This document shows positions 1 to 12,303 of a DNA stretch of 64,000 bases, one piece after another. Position 1 is the stretch's first letter. Each line of letters begins with the position of its first letter. This stretch comes from Alloascoidea africana. Lineage: Eukaryota; Ascomycota; Alloascoideomycetes; Alloascoideales; Alloascoideaceae. Below the pieces are notes generated by a model, which did no database searches, was not told the origin of the DNA, and saw only the letters and a list, made by a program, of their open reading frames with translations. A program made the translations under genes and the position numbers. Location: assembly GCA_030581615.1 (NCBI GenBank), contig JAKTTT010000047.1:62001-126000 (forward strand), read 5' to 3'.

Positions 1-1732
1 CAAGCTCTGTTGCGACTCTCTTCTCAAGAACTTTGTAGACGGGAGAAACCGGTTGAATCTGCTTCTGAAGCCAAGAGGTTGCAAATGTAACGAGCTCCTC
101 GCTCACAGACCCAGATGTTGAGCTAGATAGCTCAGTTGCACACTTGACGAGTTGTAAAGCTACGCTGCTGACATTCTTTGTCCATTTGATGCTTCCGTTA
201 TCATCTGTAATCAAAGTGATTATCTGTGCTTTCATTGCTTCCTTAGCTGCTGGATCCGATAAAAAGGCTTTGATTTCCTGTGCACTTTTACCGCCCCTTG
301 TTGATTTGGAATGCATTATTGCGAGCTGTTGGAAAAGCATTTGGCATAACTCAAGGCATACAAGCTGTCTCATGTCCGCACGTAAAAGTATCAGCCTCGT
401 ATGGTCGAATTTGAAAGATGATGGGAATTCAGTGACAACTTTGCAACAGGAAAGAAGATCCAAAAGACCCTTGACAAGAGCTCTCTTCATAGATTCTTGA
501 GTGGGTTTGCCCTTCCCTTCGTATACACCTTTAAACCATGCTTTTGAATCGATCAGATTCGTGGCATCTTTGCCCTTTGCAGGCTTTATTTCTTGGCCTG
601 CGATTGCTGCTTTGAAATAGTCTTTTTCAAAGTCAAGAGCAGTTTTGATCAAAACAGGCTTTAGGACACGGATATGGTGGTTGGCAATATCCAATTTCAT
701 GACGGCAAGGATGTCAAAAATCTCTTTCAAACCTTTGACAACGCCTGAAATGAAAGAGTTTTGATGATTTTCTTTGCCATTTGAATAGGCCTTTTTAAAA
801 GTTTCAACCATCTTGTCAACAGTTGCATCACGCATGGGCGCACAGTGCATTTTGAAAACTGAGGCGAGCCATTCGGAAAAGGCCAGAAGGTCCAGCGTTC
901 CTGTTTCCAGCTGTCTGATCACAAGCTCAGTATCCAAAATCTCGGCTATTTGGCTGCGGTCTTCTGGGGGCAGGAGGGTAAGAAGAACCTCACGAAGTGT
1001 ATCGAAAAGAATGGGCAGTCTCAAGGGTCTAGATATGGGGCTTCTAGACAGGGGCGACATTTGGTTTGGTGGAGATGATGATGTCAATAGTGCTTGCTTG
1101 CATTCTTGCTCGACAGCTTCCCAATAAGCATCCACAATCATTAATCGTCTTTTCCCCTTTCCCTTGGCATTTACGGTTGCATCTAGATTTGGTCGGAATT
1201 GGAGCTGTGGGTCGAAAAAGATATCGTGTCTTAGCTGGGTGTTTCTGAGGATTTCGTTCAAGTCCAGCTCTCTAAGGCTTTCAAGGTTCACTGGGGGGAT
1301 CAGCGGGATTCCCAGTGTTTGAGGATGTGGCAGAGGCTGTTGAGGGACTTGGAAATGGAGGGGATGTGAGGGGAGCTGGATTGTAATTTTTGTTCTCTGA
1401 GATCGCTTTTCTGTCGAGATATGGATATTTGGTAGTGATCTTGAACGGAACCGTCGTCTAAGTTCTGCTGGCATGGAGTTTGTGGGAGCAACAGGAGGAG
1501 AAGGAGGGGCCGGGGAGGCAGCCGGCGTTGGTACTATTGTTTCCTTTGACTCCTGGGGTGTGGAAGCGGTGTCTAGTCTAGCTCTCTTGTTTGTCTCTGT
1601 GGACTGTTTCCTTGATCTTTTGGAGGAGTCAAAAATATGGTGGATCTCGGGCGCGGTCGTAGTAGCACCAGTGGAGGTGGCTGTAGTGTGACGAGTGTCC
1701 TGATGATGATCGCTCTTAAACTCGTTATTCAT
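1..1732 (-). CDS. SOK1: SOK1-like Tcp11-domain protein (3' end outside window)
   Basis: Reading leftward from an ATG at 1732, the frame stays open for 577 codons to the window edge, so the C-terminus is missing. The first ~140 residues are low-complexity (Ser/Thr/Pro/His). Then comes the opening of the fungal Tcp11 domain: LRELDLNEILRNTQLRHD followed by IFFDPQLQFRPNLDA, a basic patch and a YWEAVEQE helix, and then long helical stretches. In the family, S. cerevisiae Sok1 is a multicopy suppressor of loss of protein kinase A; its biochemical role is not settled. The start is the first in-frame ATG and lies close to a polypurine/polypyrimidine leader (about 1900-1985). Family assignment rests on the remembered LRHD/FDPQLQFRPN motif; orthology to SOK1 specifically is inferred. 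Confidence 0.82.
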   Translation of the reverse strand, partial: MNNEFKSDHHQDTRHTTATSTGATTTAPEIHHIFDSSKRSRKQSTETNKRARLDTASTPQESKETIVPTPAASPAPPSPPVAPTNSMPAELRRRFRSRSLPNIHISTEKRSQRTKITIQLPSHPLHFQVPQQPLPHPQTLGIPLIPPVNLESLRELDLNEILRNTQLRHDIFFDPQLQFRPNLDATVNAKGKGKRRLMIVDAYWEAVEQECKQALLTSSSPPNQMSPLSRSPISRPLRLPILFDTLREVLLTLLPPEDRSQIAEILDTELVIRQLETGTLDLLAFSEWLASVFKMHCAPMRDATVDKMVETFKKAYSNGKENHQNSFISGVVKGLKEIFDILAVMKLDIANHHIRVLKPVLIKTALDFEKDYFKAAIAGQEIKPAKGKDATNLIDSKAWFKGVYEGKGKPTQESMKRALVKGLLDLLSCCKVVTEFPSSFKFDHTRLILLRADMRQLVCLELCQMLFQQLAIMHSKSTRGGKSAQEIKAFLSDPAAKEAMKAQIITLITDDNGSIKWTKNVSSVALQLVKCATELSSSTSGSVSEELVTFATSWLQKQIQPVSPVYKVLEKRVATEL

Positions 1733-4700
1733 GGTTGCTTTGAAGTAGGGTATGCTTGTGTGGTAGTAAAGAGAAGGAGGGAGAGACAGAAGAGGAAGAA
1801 GAAGAAATGGAAGGGTTGAAATAGGTCGGAGATGGAGAAGGGAATGTAGAACTATATACACAAGTCATCGTCCAGGAATATATAATCATCTCTCCAGTCT
1901 GCACCAAGAAAAAAAAAAAGAAAAAAATGACATGAAAAAAAAATAAAAATAAAAATAAAGACAAGAAAAAGAAAAAGAAAATAAGATTTAATAGAATTCT
2001 GCATGGAAACGTTTTTAGACGCATGTGAATTATAATATCTCCGTTACCCGATGGGGAAATCCCAGCGTTGGCGTGTTTTCTCAGCCTAGCGTTGCTCTTC
2101 CGCTCCTCTCCAAAGTGCCCACCTGCCATCACCATCGTAAACAGAGCCCGCGCCCGGCCCCGGAAGCGGTAGTTCCTTTCGCCTGCCTGGCTGGTGGCAA
2201 CCGGAAATTTCATACAAAATTCCCACTTGTAGAAGTAGATCCAAATGGTTTCCGTCTCCTCACGAGAGCGAGCTGTTTTCAGAATTGATTTGTTGCGTGG
2301 GTCCTGGTTCCGGCCCTGGCCATCGCCATCTCCACAGAAGAGTCCCTAGTCACGGAAGGGAAAACCCCTGGGTTCCGGGCACTGGGCGTAGGGTGTTCGA
2401 TCGAAAGTTCGCACAGGCCCATGATGAGGCTTGTCTTGATTATCATCAATCCGAAATATAGGGCTCGGGATGTGGATTCTCCAGGTTGCGATGAGGAAGG
2501 GATCAATAAGGTGGATTAGCGTGAGGCCCAGCATGAGCGTGAGCCTGAGTACAATACAAGGCGAGTAGACAAAAGCATCGGATAGTCTTTTACACTTGAA
2601 GCGAATGCTTCGCTAACTAGTTTCTACGCAGGGACTAGATCCTTCCAAAGCCAACACTAATCGTCTCTCTACAGCCCGCCTGTGGCTGATTGATTACGGC
2701 CCAGCGAAAGCAAAGCTGGGAAAAGGAAACTAGGCCGTTCCGTTCCGACGGGCCTGATTAGCCGCCCTTACCACACGCTTTTTGTCCCTACAACCGCTTG
2801 TGCTCTTGTCGACAGCAATCTAGTTTACGATCAGGAGCTCGGAAAGCAAAAAAGACAGAAACCAAATGCAATGGATTGAAAACAGAAAAACAACCCCATG
2901 GTGTGAAATCGATACAGAGAGATACTGTAGATAGAAAGATAGATTAAATCTAACCTGATGTTTCACCCTTACAGACGCTCATAGTCTCCTTCTGCCTGCC
3001 TAATCCCTGTTGTATGTGTTTTTCGCAATAGGAGTATGCATACCAAAACTATATGGTACAGTAGCTAGCCATATCTCGTAAACTCTTTATGCCCTTTTCG
3101 GAATCAGTTGCAGACTCTCTCGTTTTTCCACCACTACCTGGGAAGATTTTCCCACAATAATAACAACAGCGGATGCTACTTGCCCGAAAAAGAATGAATT
3201 GCAAAGACAGAAAAAGGAAGAAACCTCCGAATTCCAGATCTGTTCTCCACGGATCCCTTGTCTGTTCGGAAAAAAAAATTATATACAAAATCTCTCACTC
3301 AATCACTTGCCCTCTCTCCCTCCACCCGGAACAGGGTCCGAAGGCAAGGCGAGATTGGTCGCGTCTACATTGATCACTGCTCATGTTGCATCAAGAGCCA
3401 TTCGTTAATATCTCTGCATCACAGAAAGGTGCTTCCCTTTGACGAGTAATCGCCGCGGATCAAGGGACGCCAAAGCGAGCAACCTGAATCTGAATTTCAT
3501 GTTCAACCCCCAATCAACCATGTACTACAAGAAATTGAGGAACAAAAGCTCTCAGTGTGCAAAATTGTCTGGTTACACACTCACAGGTCTTGGGATGTGA
3601 CATGCATGGAACAGATGAAGCAACAGCTTTCGCTCCTACCACGAACACAATTGGACTATTCCAACCTCAGGTCTGAATCTCAATTGCAATCGCCTGGTCT
3701 CAATCCTAGACCCAGATTCTTCCGGTAAGGTCTCTGATTTGCCAGATTTTACTTCAACCATTATTTATCGATGTCAGCTTTTCTTATCGTGACGAAATCA
3801 AAAGCTGATTTCACTCTAGATAGTTTAACCTGTATGCCTAAACCAAATAAGGATAAAAACGATAAGAACTATAACCACCCACCCATGGGTTAGCAACTGA
3901 AACACTTAGTGGGCCTATTTGTACACTAGCTTGTAAACACCTGAGATGGGTTGGTTGATGTTTAGTCAAATGCTATGTACTAATTGACATTTTATCTCTT
4001 TCAAGTTTTCTTTGCAATATCACACTTGAAATTTCTGGAAGAAAATGAATGTGGTAATGTAAGACCATATACTAAACCTTCTGATTGCTATGACTGTATA
4101 CAGAAGTCTGATGGTCTTTGCTTACTTTCAGACAACGATTCTGCTTTCCCGTTTTGTATACATACGTATATATCATTCCTAGACAGGTGGAGACAAAAAT
4201 TCGAATCCCAGAACAATTTGTCTCAATCACCACAAGCTAGTTATTTCCATTTAACCGGTAAAGAGCATCATACTTGATGCTCATATGTTTTACTGGTAGC
4301 ATAAAGCTCAACATGGCGAGAAAACTTCAACGGTATGAATTGACAATTGGTAAGTCGGCATCCACAGCCGTTAAACTCTATTCGTAGTAGATAGAGCCCG
4401 ACCCTAGTAATATCGCATTTGCTTCATTATAGATGTACTCTGCCTATTGTCTTATCGTGCCCTGTACCGTGTTTCCTGTATATTTTTTTTCTTGCTCAGG
4501 TCCTCGGCTACATTTGCGAAAACCGTTGAACTCTAATGTTGTTTTGTGCACAACAACGTTAGAGTTCAACGGTCAACAAGCGTCAGCGTGCAGCACTTTT
4601 CATGCACATCTGAGATCTTGTCGGCACTGCAAATGCTACACTCCCGAGAGAATGCCAAGGGGTCCACAAGAAAAGAAAACCGGGGGGATTTATTGATGAG

Positions 4701-7220
4701 GAACCGACTAAGTTTCTTCCCACAGAAAAAAAAAACAAAGTGTGTTCTCTATCTATGCAATGTCGGCTGATTACAATTTACATCGTATATGGACCTCGGA
4801 ACTCCTATCGATACTGACTTCTGCGGCTTAAGAAAACCACTCACCTCTGGGCGAAAAACAAGTCATGGATTCTTGGCATCAACACTTTTTTTATGTTCGG
4901 TTCGTCTTTATTATTTTCGCGCTATATACATGTATCCGTAAGTTGGCAAATGCCATCGCCGGAGTAGTTTTACAATTTTTCTTATTAGCCTAGAAACCTA
5001 TTTCCGGCACTAGGGCATCAAGGAAAGGCATTCTACTAGCTCTAGGCTAGCACACGACATCTTCAACATACTCTTTTTTTGGTGTGGTTCTTCTTGGCCT
5101 TTGTGACTTGACAGTAGCGGACTTTTCTGTTGGTCTCTTAGTCCTAGCTAGTAGTATAAGCTACACTGAAAATTAATTATCACAATTATCGGTATTATTC
5201 ATGTGATTGTCATCTTTATTGGAAATTCAGTTGTATCGTACTATTTCCCCAGCGCTGAGGCTAAGGTGATGCCGTTGGAGCGTTGCCATAACGCTCTGCT
5301 TCATATATTATGGTCTGGCATCATATCATCCTTGTCCGTTGTCTGTCCTCCTTTTGTTTTAGTTTTTTTTTTTTTTGCTGTGGGAGTGTGTTTCTCCGAG
5401 CAATTTGTAAGACATTTGTCGCCAAAATTTCAACCTAGACCATGACCATGTTTGTGGCGCTGTGCTGTGCCGATAATGAGTGTGTGGTGGTTGCCAGCAA
5501 AAAGGGCCTTGAAGCCGATGCGGAAAGCGTAGTAAAGATCCTTGAAAACAATGCCTCATGCCCATTTGCCGTGCCTCTAAATGCAATGTGTCAAGTAAGC
5601 CGAGGTTTGGCTAGTGTCCGGACTTTGCCCTATTACTCTAATAATAATCATCATCTTTAATTGGACAGTAAAGTGCGAGCTTCGGACTTCTGAGTTTTGA
5701 GGAAGAGGGAGGGGCTATACACATTTTTTTTTGGTGCTAAAGTTGACGTGTGGGATGTTAAACCTAACACTTAGTTGAGGTTAAAGTGTGATATGGAGAA
5801 GTTTTTTTAGAACGCGATTAAGATCTTAACTTTAAAAGGCCCCAAACAAATTACGAGCGCTCTAACAAAAACAAAAAAATAAGAAAAAACAAAATCTCAA
5901 CAGCAAAGTATAGCATTTTTGCCGTGAAGGCGACACTTAAAAAATCTAGCACAGATTAAGACAAATACCATGTGGTTATCTCACAGCAATCAGAACAATG
6001 GATAACTTTGTACATCTGATGAATTACGCCTGGTTTGTGTATGTAATTCGATTCTATCGTCTCCACACAAGGTTTCACAGGGTAATAGGTATCTTTCCTA
6101 AGAGCTTGTGAAACCTGAGCCATTGAAAGACTGCCAATAATATTTGTTCTTTTGATCAGAGCGAATTCAACCAGAGGATGTTTATTAAAAGTTGAATGGA
6201 TTTTGGTCTGCAATCTGGAAGGACACACAAATCACAATGTGCCTTGATAAACATTACGATAACGCAAATAGGATTGACGGGACACGTATTAATACTTGTG
6301 GAGTAAGCCTGGCGAACCGTCAATACGTCATTCCCCGATTCCAGTAAGCGAGTGCGTAATTGATTTGTGATCTCAATTCAATGCCTGTCACTGGTATACT
6401 AGCAAATAGAATTGGTTAGTGATTCTTCAATGCCCGACTTTTTAGATGCTCATCAAAGCTGAAAGCATAATTGATTAAACAATTGACAGCATGTGATGTT
6501 TGGGGCCAAGAAGTCCAGGACCCTAACCAATCTAACCTCTTTCTAAAAAGCCAACTAACTTCAGGATACTAGTGCATAATCATAATAATTGATAAATCTC
6601 AGAAATAATTGATCCAAATAAGCGCGACATGTTAGAGAGCTTCATCCAAAATCGTTTGTGTTAACTAGTGGAAAACCGGCACAACTCGTAAGTATTGGAA
6701 CTAATTAGCATCTGGGTTAGTCTCTTTTCTTTACTCTCAAGAACCCACAGAAAAAGAAAAGACCCAAACTGATCCAGTTCTCAATGTTCAGATAGTTGAC
6801 TACTGCAGCCATTACAACATTCACGCTCTGTTCCCCTTTCACAGGATTAATTATTTTTGACACGAAATGTTGTGCAATCCCCCTCTACTTCTCTCTGTGA
6901 ACCCTTAAATCTATGCTTGTATTTCAGACTATGCCAGATTGGATAAAAAACTAGACGGAAAAAAATAGCTAGTTAATACGTATTACTCGTGTTTGTGATG
7001 GCTTAAAACTTTGGCGCTTTAGCCTCTGACACTGGTGAATGGGACAACCGGAACAATTCTGGTCTAGCTTTATAGCCTAAGAAACAACAGAAACGGCTTA
7101 CATTTAGTACCCAGAAAACACACGTAACTGGCACTCGTAAAAGTTGGTAGTAAAGCTTCCAAAAGTAGAAAGTAATAAATTTACATCTAACAGCGGTATT
7201 ACAATGAGGAATTACAACTA
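1733..7220. other. 5.5 kb intergenic region, no supported gene
   Basis: Between the SOK1-like start and the SRP1 locus. The first ~1.1 kb is relatively GC-rich and probably promoter and 5' UTR of the SOK1-like gene, with a purine-rich tract at about 1905-1985. The rest is AT-rich with only short open frames (at most about 100 codons) lacking recognisable domains. Two things stand out: a near-perfect 50 bp palindrome at 4523-4572 and a short minus-strand open frame at 5956-6228. I found no tRNA, snRNA or transposon signature. Confidence 0.6.
4523..4572. repeat. near-perfect 50 bp palindrome
   Basis: The two 25-base halves are reverse complements at 22 of 25 positions. The left arm begins CCGTTGAACTCTAA and the right arm ends TTAGAGTTCAACGG, with almost no spacer around TTGTGCACAA. 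As RNA it would form a long hairpin on either strand. No T-run or flanking gene end makes it a simple terminator. It could be a fold-back relic or a structured non-coding element. Confidence 0.85.
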
Positions 7221-7533
7221 CTAAAAACAGATAGATGAGTTAGTACTCCACTGCGAAAACCAGGGATTCACATGCTTAAAATTTGACAACTTCGCCATGT
7301 ACACATGATTCTCATATGGACAAGATTTCCAATTGGATTTGATTTTAAGATTTCTGCAGAGTTCAATTCCACGTCTCAATTCTTTTCTCCAAAATTCCAC
7401 ATCTACAACTAGGATAGCCACATCGACACCTTTTGCAATAGCATGACGAATCAAGTAAGAGCATTTGCTGCAACCAACCTTTGGTATTTCTTCTGATTCT
7501 TTCTTATTAACAGATTCTAACCCAAATTTAAAC
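7221..7533 (-). other. possible orphan exon or gene relic downstream of SRP1
   Basis: A 104-codon minus-strand frame without an ATG near its start. It is preceded by an acceptor-like TATAG and encodes a CxxC pair (VGCSKCSY) followed by IRHAIAKGVDVAILVVDVEFW. The composition looks protein-like, but no family is recognised and no matching 5' exon is visible because SRP1 lies immediately upstream. It may be chance, a relic, or an alternative 3' exon. Low confidence. Confidence 0.15.
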
Positions 7534-7582
7534 TACTATATACGATGTTTGTTAAGTGTATCTACTGGCATGTATATGTACC

Positions 7583-9284
7583 TTAGAACTTAAAGCCATC
7601 GCTATTTTCTGAAACGCCAAACCCAAATGTGTTGCCTTCAGCTTGAGGTGCAAGACCAGTATCTGCCGCTGCAACATCGTCATCCTCCGAGAAGTATGTT
7701 GCAATGATACTATACGATTTCTCATAAATCTCATTATTCTCATTGTTTTGACAGTCGTAGATCAGATTCATACCACCTGCTTCCTCAACGGCAAGTGCAA
7801 CCTGGTTTATCTGCTGCTGTTGGGACTCTCGCTCGAGTTCACCGTATTGCAGGATATTCTGAATAGCATCCAATGTGATCTGGATAATCTTGTTATCATT
7901 ACCGGCAAGAAGGTCGCACATTGGCTTTATACAACCCTGTTCAATAAGATACTTGATCAACTCGGGCTTTGCGAGACCGGTAGACGTGGCGTTAGAAATA
8001 ACCCAACAGGCCTCTTTTTTAGTTCTATAATCGCCAGTGCTGAGAAGGTTGATAACTGGAGGAATGATCCCAGCTTCGAGCACAGCCTGGACTTGGGCCG
8101 GAGTACCAGCTGTAATGTTGGATATTGTCCAGCAGGTCTCTTTTCTCAGACTTTCCTTGACAGATGCCAATAGCGGTACAAGGGCTGGTAGGGCTCCGCT
8201 GTTGATAACAATTTGAGTCTGGGTATTGTCTCCTGTTACAATATTCCCCAGTGCCCTAAGAGATGGGGTCTGGATGTCTGTGCTCTGATGGCCTAACAAT
8301 TCCACCAGTCTGCGCACGACTCCTGCCTCAATTACCGCTTGGATCTTTTCATTTGATCCATCCGAGAGATAAGAAATAGCCCAGCATGCATCAATGAGAA
8401 TCTCATTGTCTAGAGAATATACCAATTTCGATAAAGTAGGGATCGCAGTGGAGACCACTTCCCATTCAGGAACTGGATTCTTACCACGACAAAGATTACT
8501 GATGGTCCAGGTTGCGTTTCTGACCAAGCTTGGTTTCCCAAGTGGCACAACGTTGAGAATTGCAGGGAGAGCATTGCAATTGAGCACAAAATCCCTGAAC
8601 GTTGGAGAGTCACCAGCAATGTTGCCCAATGCCCAGACAGCCTGCTCCTGAACATCGGCAGATGGAGAAGACAAAAGCTCAACAAAGATGGGCACAGCGC
8701 CCGCCTCAACGACAACCGTTGTCTGCTCGGAAGAGCCTGAAGCAATGTTGGTCAGAGCCCAAGCCGCTTCCAACTGGAGAACATCCGAGGTGGCTTTCAG
8801 AAAGTTGACAAGAGTAGGAACAACGCCAGACTTTATCACAATATCAATTGGGGGGTTGCGTTCTTTGGAGAGAATCTTTCGAAATTTTACCGTTGCATTG
8901 ATCTTCATATCCAGATCCTGAGACTGGATCTCCTCCAGCATTCTGGGAAGTTCTTCACTGAGCTAAACCATCAACAGCTCAGTTAGTTTCGCAAAGATCG
9001 TGCATTGTCATATATACTTGACAGTAATGGGCAAGACCATTTCATACCTGCTTTCGAAATACAGAATCTTCTCCGTCCTCATCGCTCTCATCTCCGCTAT
9101 CTTGGCCCGAAACCGCTTGCAAATTTCTCCGCTTCGCCAACGACTCTTCCCTACGCTGCTTTCTCAATTCAACTTGAGCTTCGCCTCTTCGTCGACGCGA
9201 TTGCTCCTGTTGGAAGTAATCCTTGTTTTTGTAAGTTGTGCGACGGTGCTCTGGCACGAATCTGGTCGTTGCGTCCGCATCCAT
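7583..9284 (-). CDS. SRP1: importin subunit alpha (karyopherin alpha)
   Basis: Nuclear import adaptor that binds nuclear localisation signals and hands cargo to importin beta. It has two exons: 9284-9048 and 8962-7583, with an 85 nt intron (GTATGA donor, ACTAAC branch, TTTAG acceptor). The spliced protein is 538 aa, close to yeast Srp1 (542). Exon 1 encodes the importin-beta-binding domain: [11 protein letters not shown], a basic RRRR stretch and [15 protein letters not shown]. Exon 2 holds about ten armadillo repeats with the NLS-binding Trp/Asn signatures ([55 protein letters not shown]). The ATG at 9284 gives the usual MD start before the IBB. Splicing restores [16 protein letters not shown], which a reading from the first in-frame ATG in exon 2 would truncate. 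Confidence 0.97.
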
Positions 9285-9584
9285 CGTCTAAAAAAACTGA
9301 AGTAGAAAAATAAATATAGATATTCAATCAGGAACAAGTGGAGCTAGGCCAGAAGACAAAGATTATGATCGGGAACTAGAAATATGCGATGTGGGAACGG
9401 AAATTGCACCACTACTGATCCTCCCAAACAAAAGTGAAAAATGGAAATCAAAACAAGACAGAGAAGCAAGTTCATCGGTTGAGGGGTACACCCCCAAGAC
9501 CCGTGCTGAGATCTACGCACGGAAACCACAGTTTACGCAATCAGTGTCACGTGCACACAGTACATAACATTTTTAACATAAGTC
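9285..9584. other. SRP1 promoter / GWT1 3' region
   Basis: A 300 bp spacer between the GWT1 stop and the SRP1 start, both genes on the minus strand. No further gene is seen. Confidence 0.6.
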
Positions 9585-11266
9585 CTAAACCTTCATAGTG
9601 ATGTTTTTCAGATAGAGCAGCGCAGCGATGCCCAGCAGAAGAACAGCGTAGACGCTCAGGATCATCATGGCCTGAGCCGTGGTGACACTGAGGGTGTCGA
9701 TGTTGAGGTTGATGAGGCCCGTGAGGATGTTGGCGAGCAGGAACACGGCAATGCCGTTGGAGTTGACGACTTCTAGCGTTAGCGGCACCGACTGTCGATA
9801 GCTCCATCTGGGCTTGGTGTCGACGTCGTTTGTAACATCTTGTTTGGCCCTGGGGAGGTATCTTTCTATAAGGACGTAGGCGCCCAGAAATGCCGTGTTG
9901 TAAGCGCAAACCCAGAGGACGTAGGGGAGGTTTGCGAGTCTTCTTGAGACCTGTAATGGGTAAAAGAAGGATGCCAAAGCGTAAAGAGAGCTGTAAAAAA
10001 CAGTTCGTGTGAATATGTAAAACACAAGGTTATCGTCTCCCTTCGGTCTGTTGTTCTTGTCGACTCTTGGTCTCCTGGTCGGCAGGAGGTGGAGACCAGT
10101 GGACTGTCCCACGAGGAATATCGCCAGATACCCGATAAACGAAAAGATTCCTTCTTTGTTTTGAGACACAAGGTCTATCCGTGGTGCTGTGAGAATATAG
10201 GAGAGAAGATCGAGTCTGTTCAAGGCGATTTCGTAGAATGAAGACAGCGCCAGTGCGAGAACGCTCCTTGGCACGTATCTCAACAGACATGTGAAAAATG
10301 ACGAGATGGGACCAATTAGGCCAAGTGTTATGAAAAAGTTCCAGTGGACTCCGTACTCTGTGATGTGTTCTTGGTAATCTACAAACTTGACGAGGACGAG
10401 TCTCAAGAGCCCCAAAGCGAGAACGGTTATGGAGCTCGTCAGAGATTTTGAAAAATTGCGGAAAAAAGTTGTTTGTACACCTTTAGCCTTGTTCACGAGC
10501 AGAGGTCTTGCGGAGACAAGTCCCATGGAGAACACAAAAGATCCGACGCCGAGGTCCATCAAAGAAGTCCCCCACGTTTCAACTTTGGCAAACCTCCTTG
10601 GGAAGACTTCGAAATCCACAGCGAGAATCGCGATTATCGTAACCACCATCATGCTGCCCCTGTAAGCCGTTAGAAATGGCTTTTTTGGAAGGTATCCTGA
10701 AACCTGTGGGTGCTCTCCGGTATCGTATTCAAACGTGGGTGGGCCGTGTACTGTTGGCGATGACGATGATGATGATGATGATGATGATGATACTGAGACA
10801 TTTTGTCCATCTTCAGGAGACAAGCCCGATTGCAGCTCTTGCCCTTTCTGTCCAAGCTGTTTCTGATTTGGTGTAAGGAATGTATACCCCAGAGTTGGAA
10901 GCGCTATCAGCAGAATGATGAGATAGGGTTTTGAAGCGTATATTGTCACCGAAAGTAAGAGTCCAATCCAGTTCAACGCGAAATCAACAAGGAGTGCTAA
11001 ACCGGGCCATTCCCCATTGGTAAAGAAACCTGTTTTCCGTTCCAGTAGACACCACGCAGAATAGGCGATCTAAGACCGAAAAGTGGGAGGCGGGTTTGTT
11101 AGTTCATTTTTCACCCTACTACTCTCATTCGAAATCTTTTCTTTAAGGATGACATTCATACCAGAGCTACAGAAGTGACGATATAAATTTCGCCGACCGG
11201 ACCACCAGTCAGGTCAGACACAAAAATCTCCTTGAGCAGTCTATTTGAAGTCCGGCTCATATTCAT
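9585..11266 (-). CDS. GWT1: GPI-anchor inositol acyltransferase
   Basis: ER membrane enzyme that acylates the inositol of glucosaminyl-phosphatidylinositol during GPI-anchor synthesis. Exons 11266-11162 and 11069-9585 flank a 92 nt intron (GTATGA donor, ACTAAC branch, CTTAG acceptor). The product is about 529 aa versus roughly 490 in S. cerevisiae. Exon 1 supplies KEIFVSDLTGGPVGEIY and ITSVAL-like sequence typical of the family N-terminus. Exon 2 contains many hydrophobic segments and the conserved AYRGSMMVVTIIAILAVDF, FPRRFAKVETWGTSLMDLG and GVGSFVFSMGLV blocks. The extra length comes partly from a Ser-rich lumenal or cytosolic loop encoded by a (GAT)n-type repeat at 10759-10792. Two in-frame ATGs (11266, 11260) are possible starts. 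The SRP1 start is 300 bp downstream of this gene's stop. Confidence 0.95.
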
Positions 11267-12303
11267 CTCATGGGAACCAAATATGTGATTTTTGGTAAAT
11301 CCGAATAGGAGATCCGTGTACTAGTAGATCAACACTGTATGGGCTTGTGGCTGTGGAGGTAAAGGATAGCAGCAGAGCACTCTGTAAAAGGCACAGCTTG
11401 GTGTCCACGTGAGATCAGAGATAACACTAACTCTGTGAATCCACCAGGCTTTTTTGACCAGCATAGATTTTTATTATTAAGTATTATTATCGCTTCTAGT
11501 AGCTCTTTAAGAGTCTAGAATTGAAAATACTGCTTTGAAACAGTTGGGTTGAAAAGAGCAATCGCAGCTTGTTGAAGCAAATCGCAACCTTTTCGGCATT
11601 ACTAGTTTTCCAAAACTCGATTCAGAACCACTACAATGAATTTTTTTTTATCGTTTAAGCATATTTAGATTTTGAACAGAAAAAAGGTCAAAAAAAGTGA
11701 TTGGGAGGTATTAAGAGCTCCAACAGCCATTTAAAGATATTAAAGAGTTAAAGCATTCACAAAATCAAAAAGCCCGGATAAAAAAGTCAGGAAATGAGAA
11801 AGAACTGCGTATTAATAAGGAATTTTTGTTTTGTCTTCGCTTTGATTAAAATTAGAGTGTTGAAAAAAATGAGATAAAAGGAAAACAAAAAGTTTGTAAG
11901 AAACAAGAGGCAAAAAAATTAGATATTCATAATGGCGTCACAGCGATGAGGAAGATATACTAACAGGAAAAAGAGAGAGAGAGAGAGAAAAAAAAAAGGG
12001 AGTTATTTAAAAGGAGCAATATCAGCATCAGGACCATAATTTATAGCATATCAGGATTAATAAAAAAACAAGTCTAAACATATTTGGGAATACGTGAAGA
12101 ACTTGTAGTTTCACAACTTCAAAGTCAAGAACAAAGGGGTCAGGTATAATAAAGGCAGGTAAATAGATATATGCAAAGGGCGAGACCAGTGATGTGTGTG
12201 TTACGAGAGGAGACAAAAAAGAAAGCAGTTGGTGTAACTGTTTATTTTTGTTGTCTTTCAGACCAGGACGATTATTAGAGAGGTCATGGGGAAGGAAAGC
12301 TTC
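11267..12303. other. AT-rich intergenic region
   Basis: Between the SUR2 3' end and the GWT1 start on the minus strand. It contains poly-A/T tracts and a short (GA)n run near 11973-11988. No open frame, RNA gene or repeat element is recognised. Confidence 0.6.

Noticed and set aside
1725-2213. 162-codon minus-strand frame with long Phe runs
   Set aside because: Produced by the polypurine/polypyrimidine leader upstream of the SOK1-like gene, and overlapping its start.
4190-4220. TTCGAATCC tRNA T-loop-like word
   Set aside because: No matching acceptor or anticodon stems around it.
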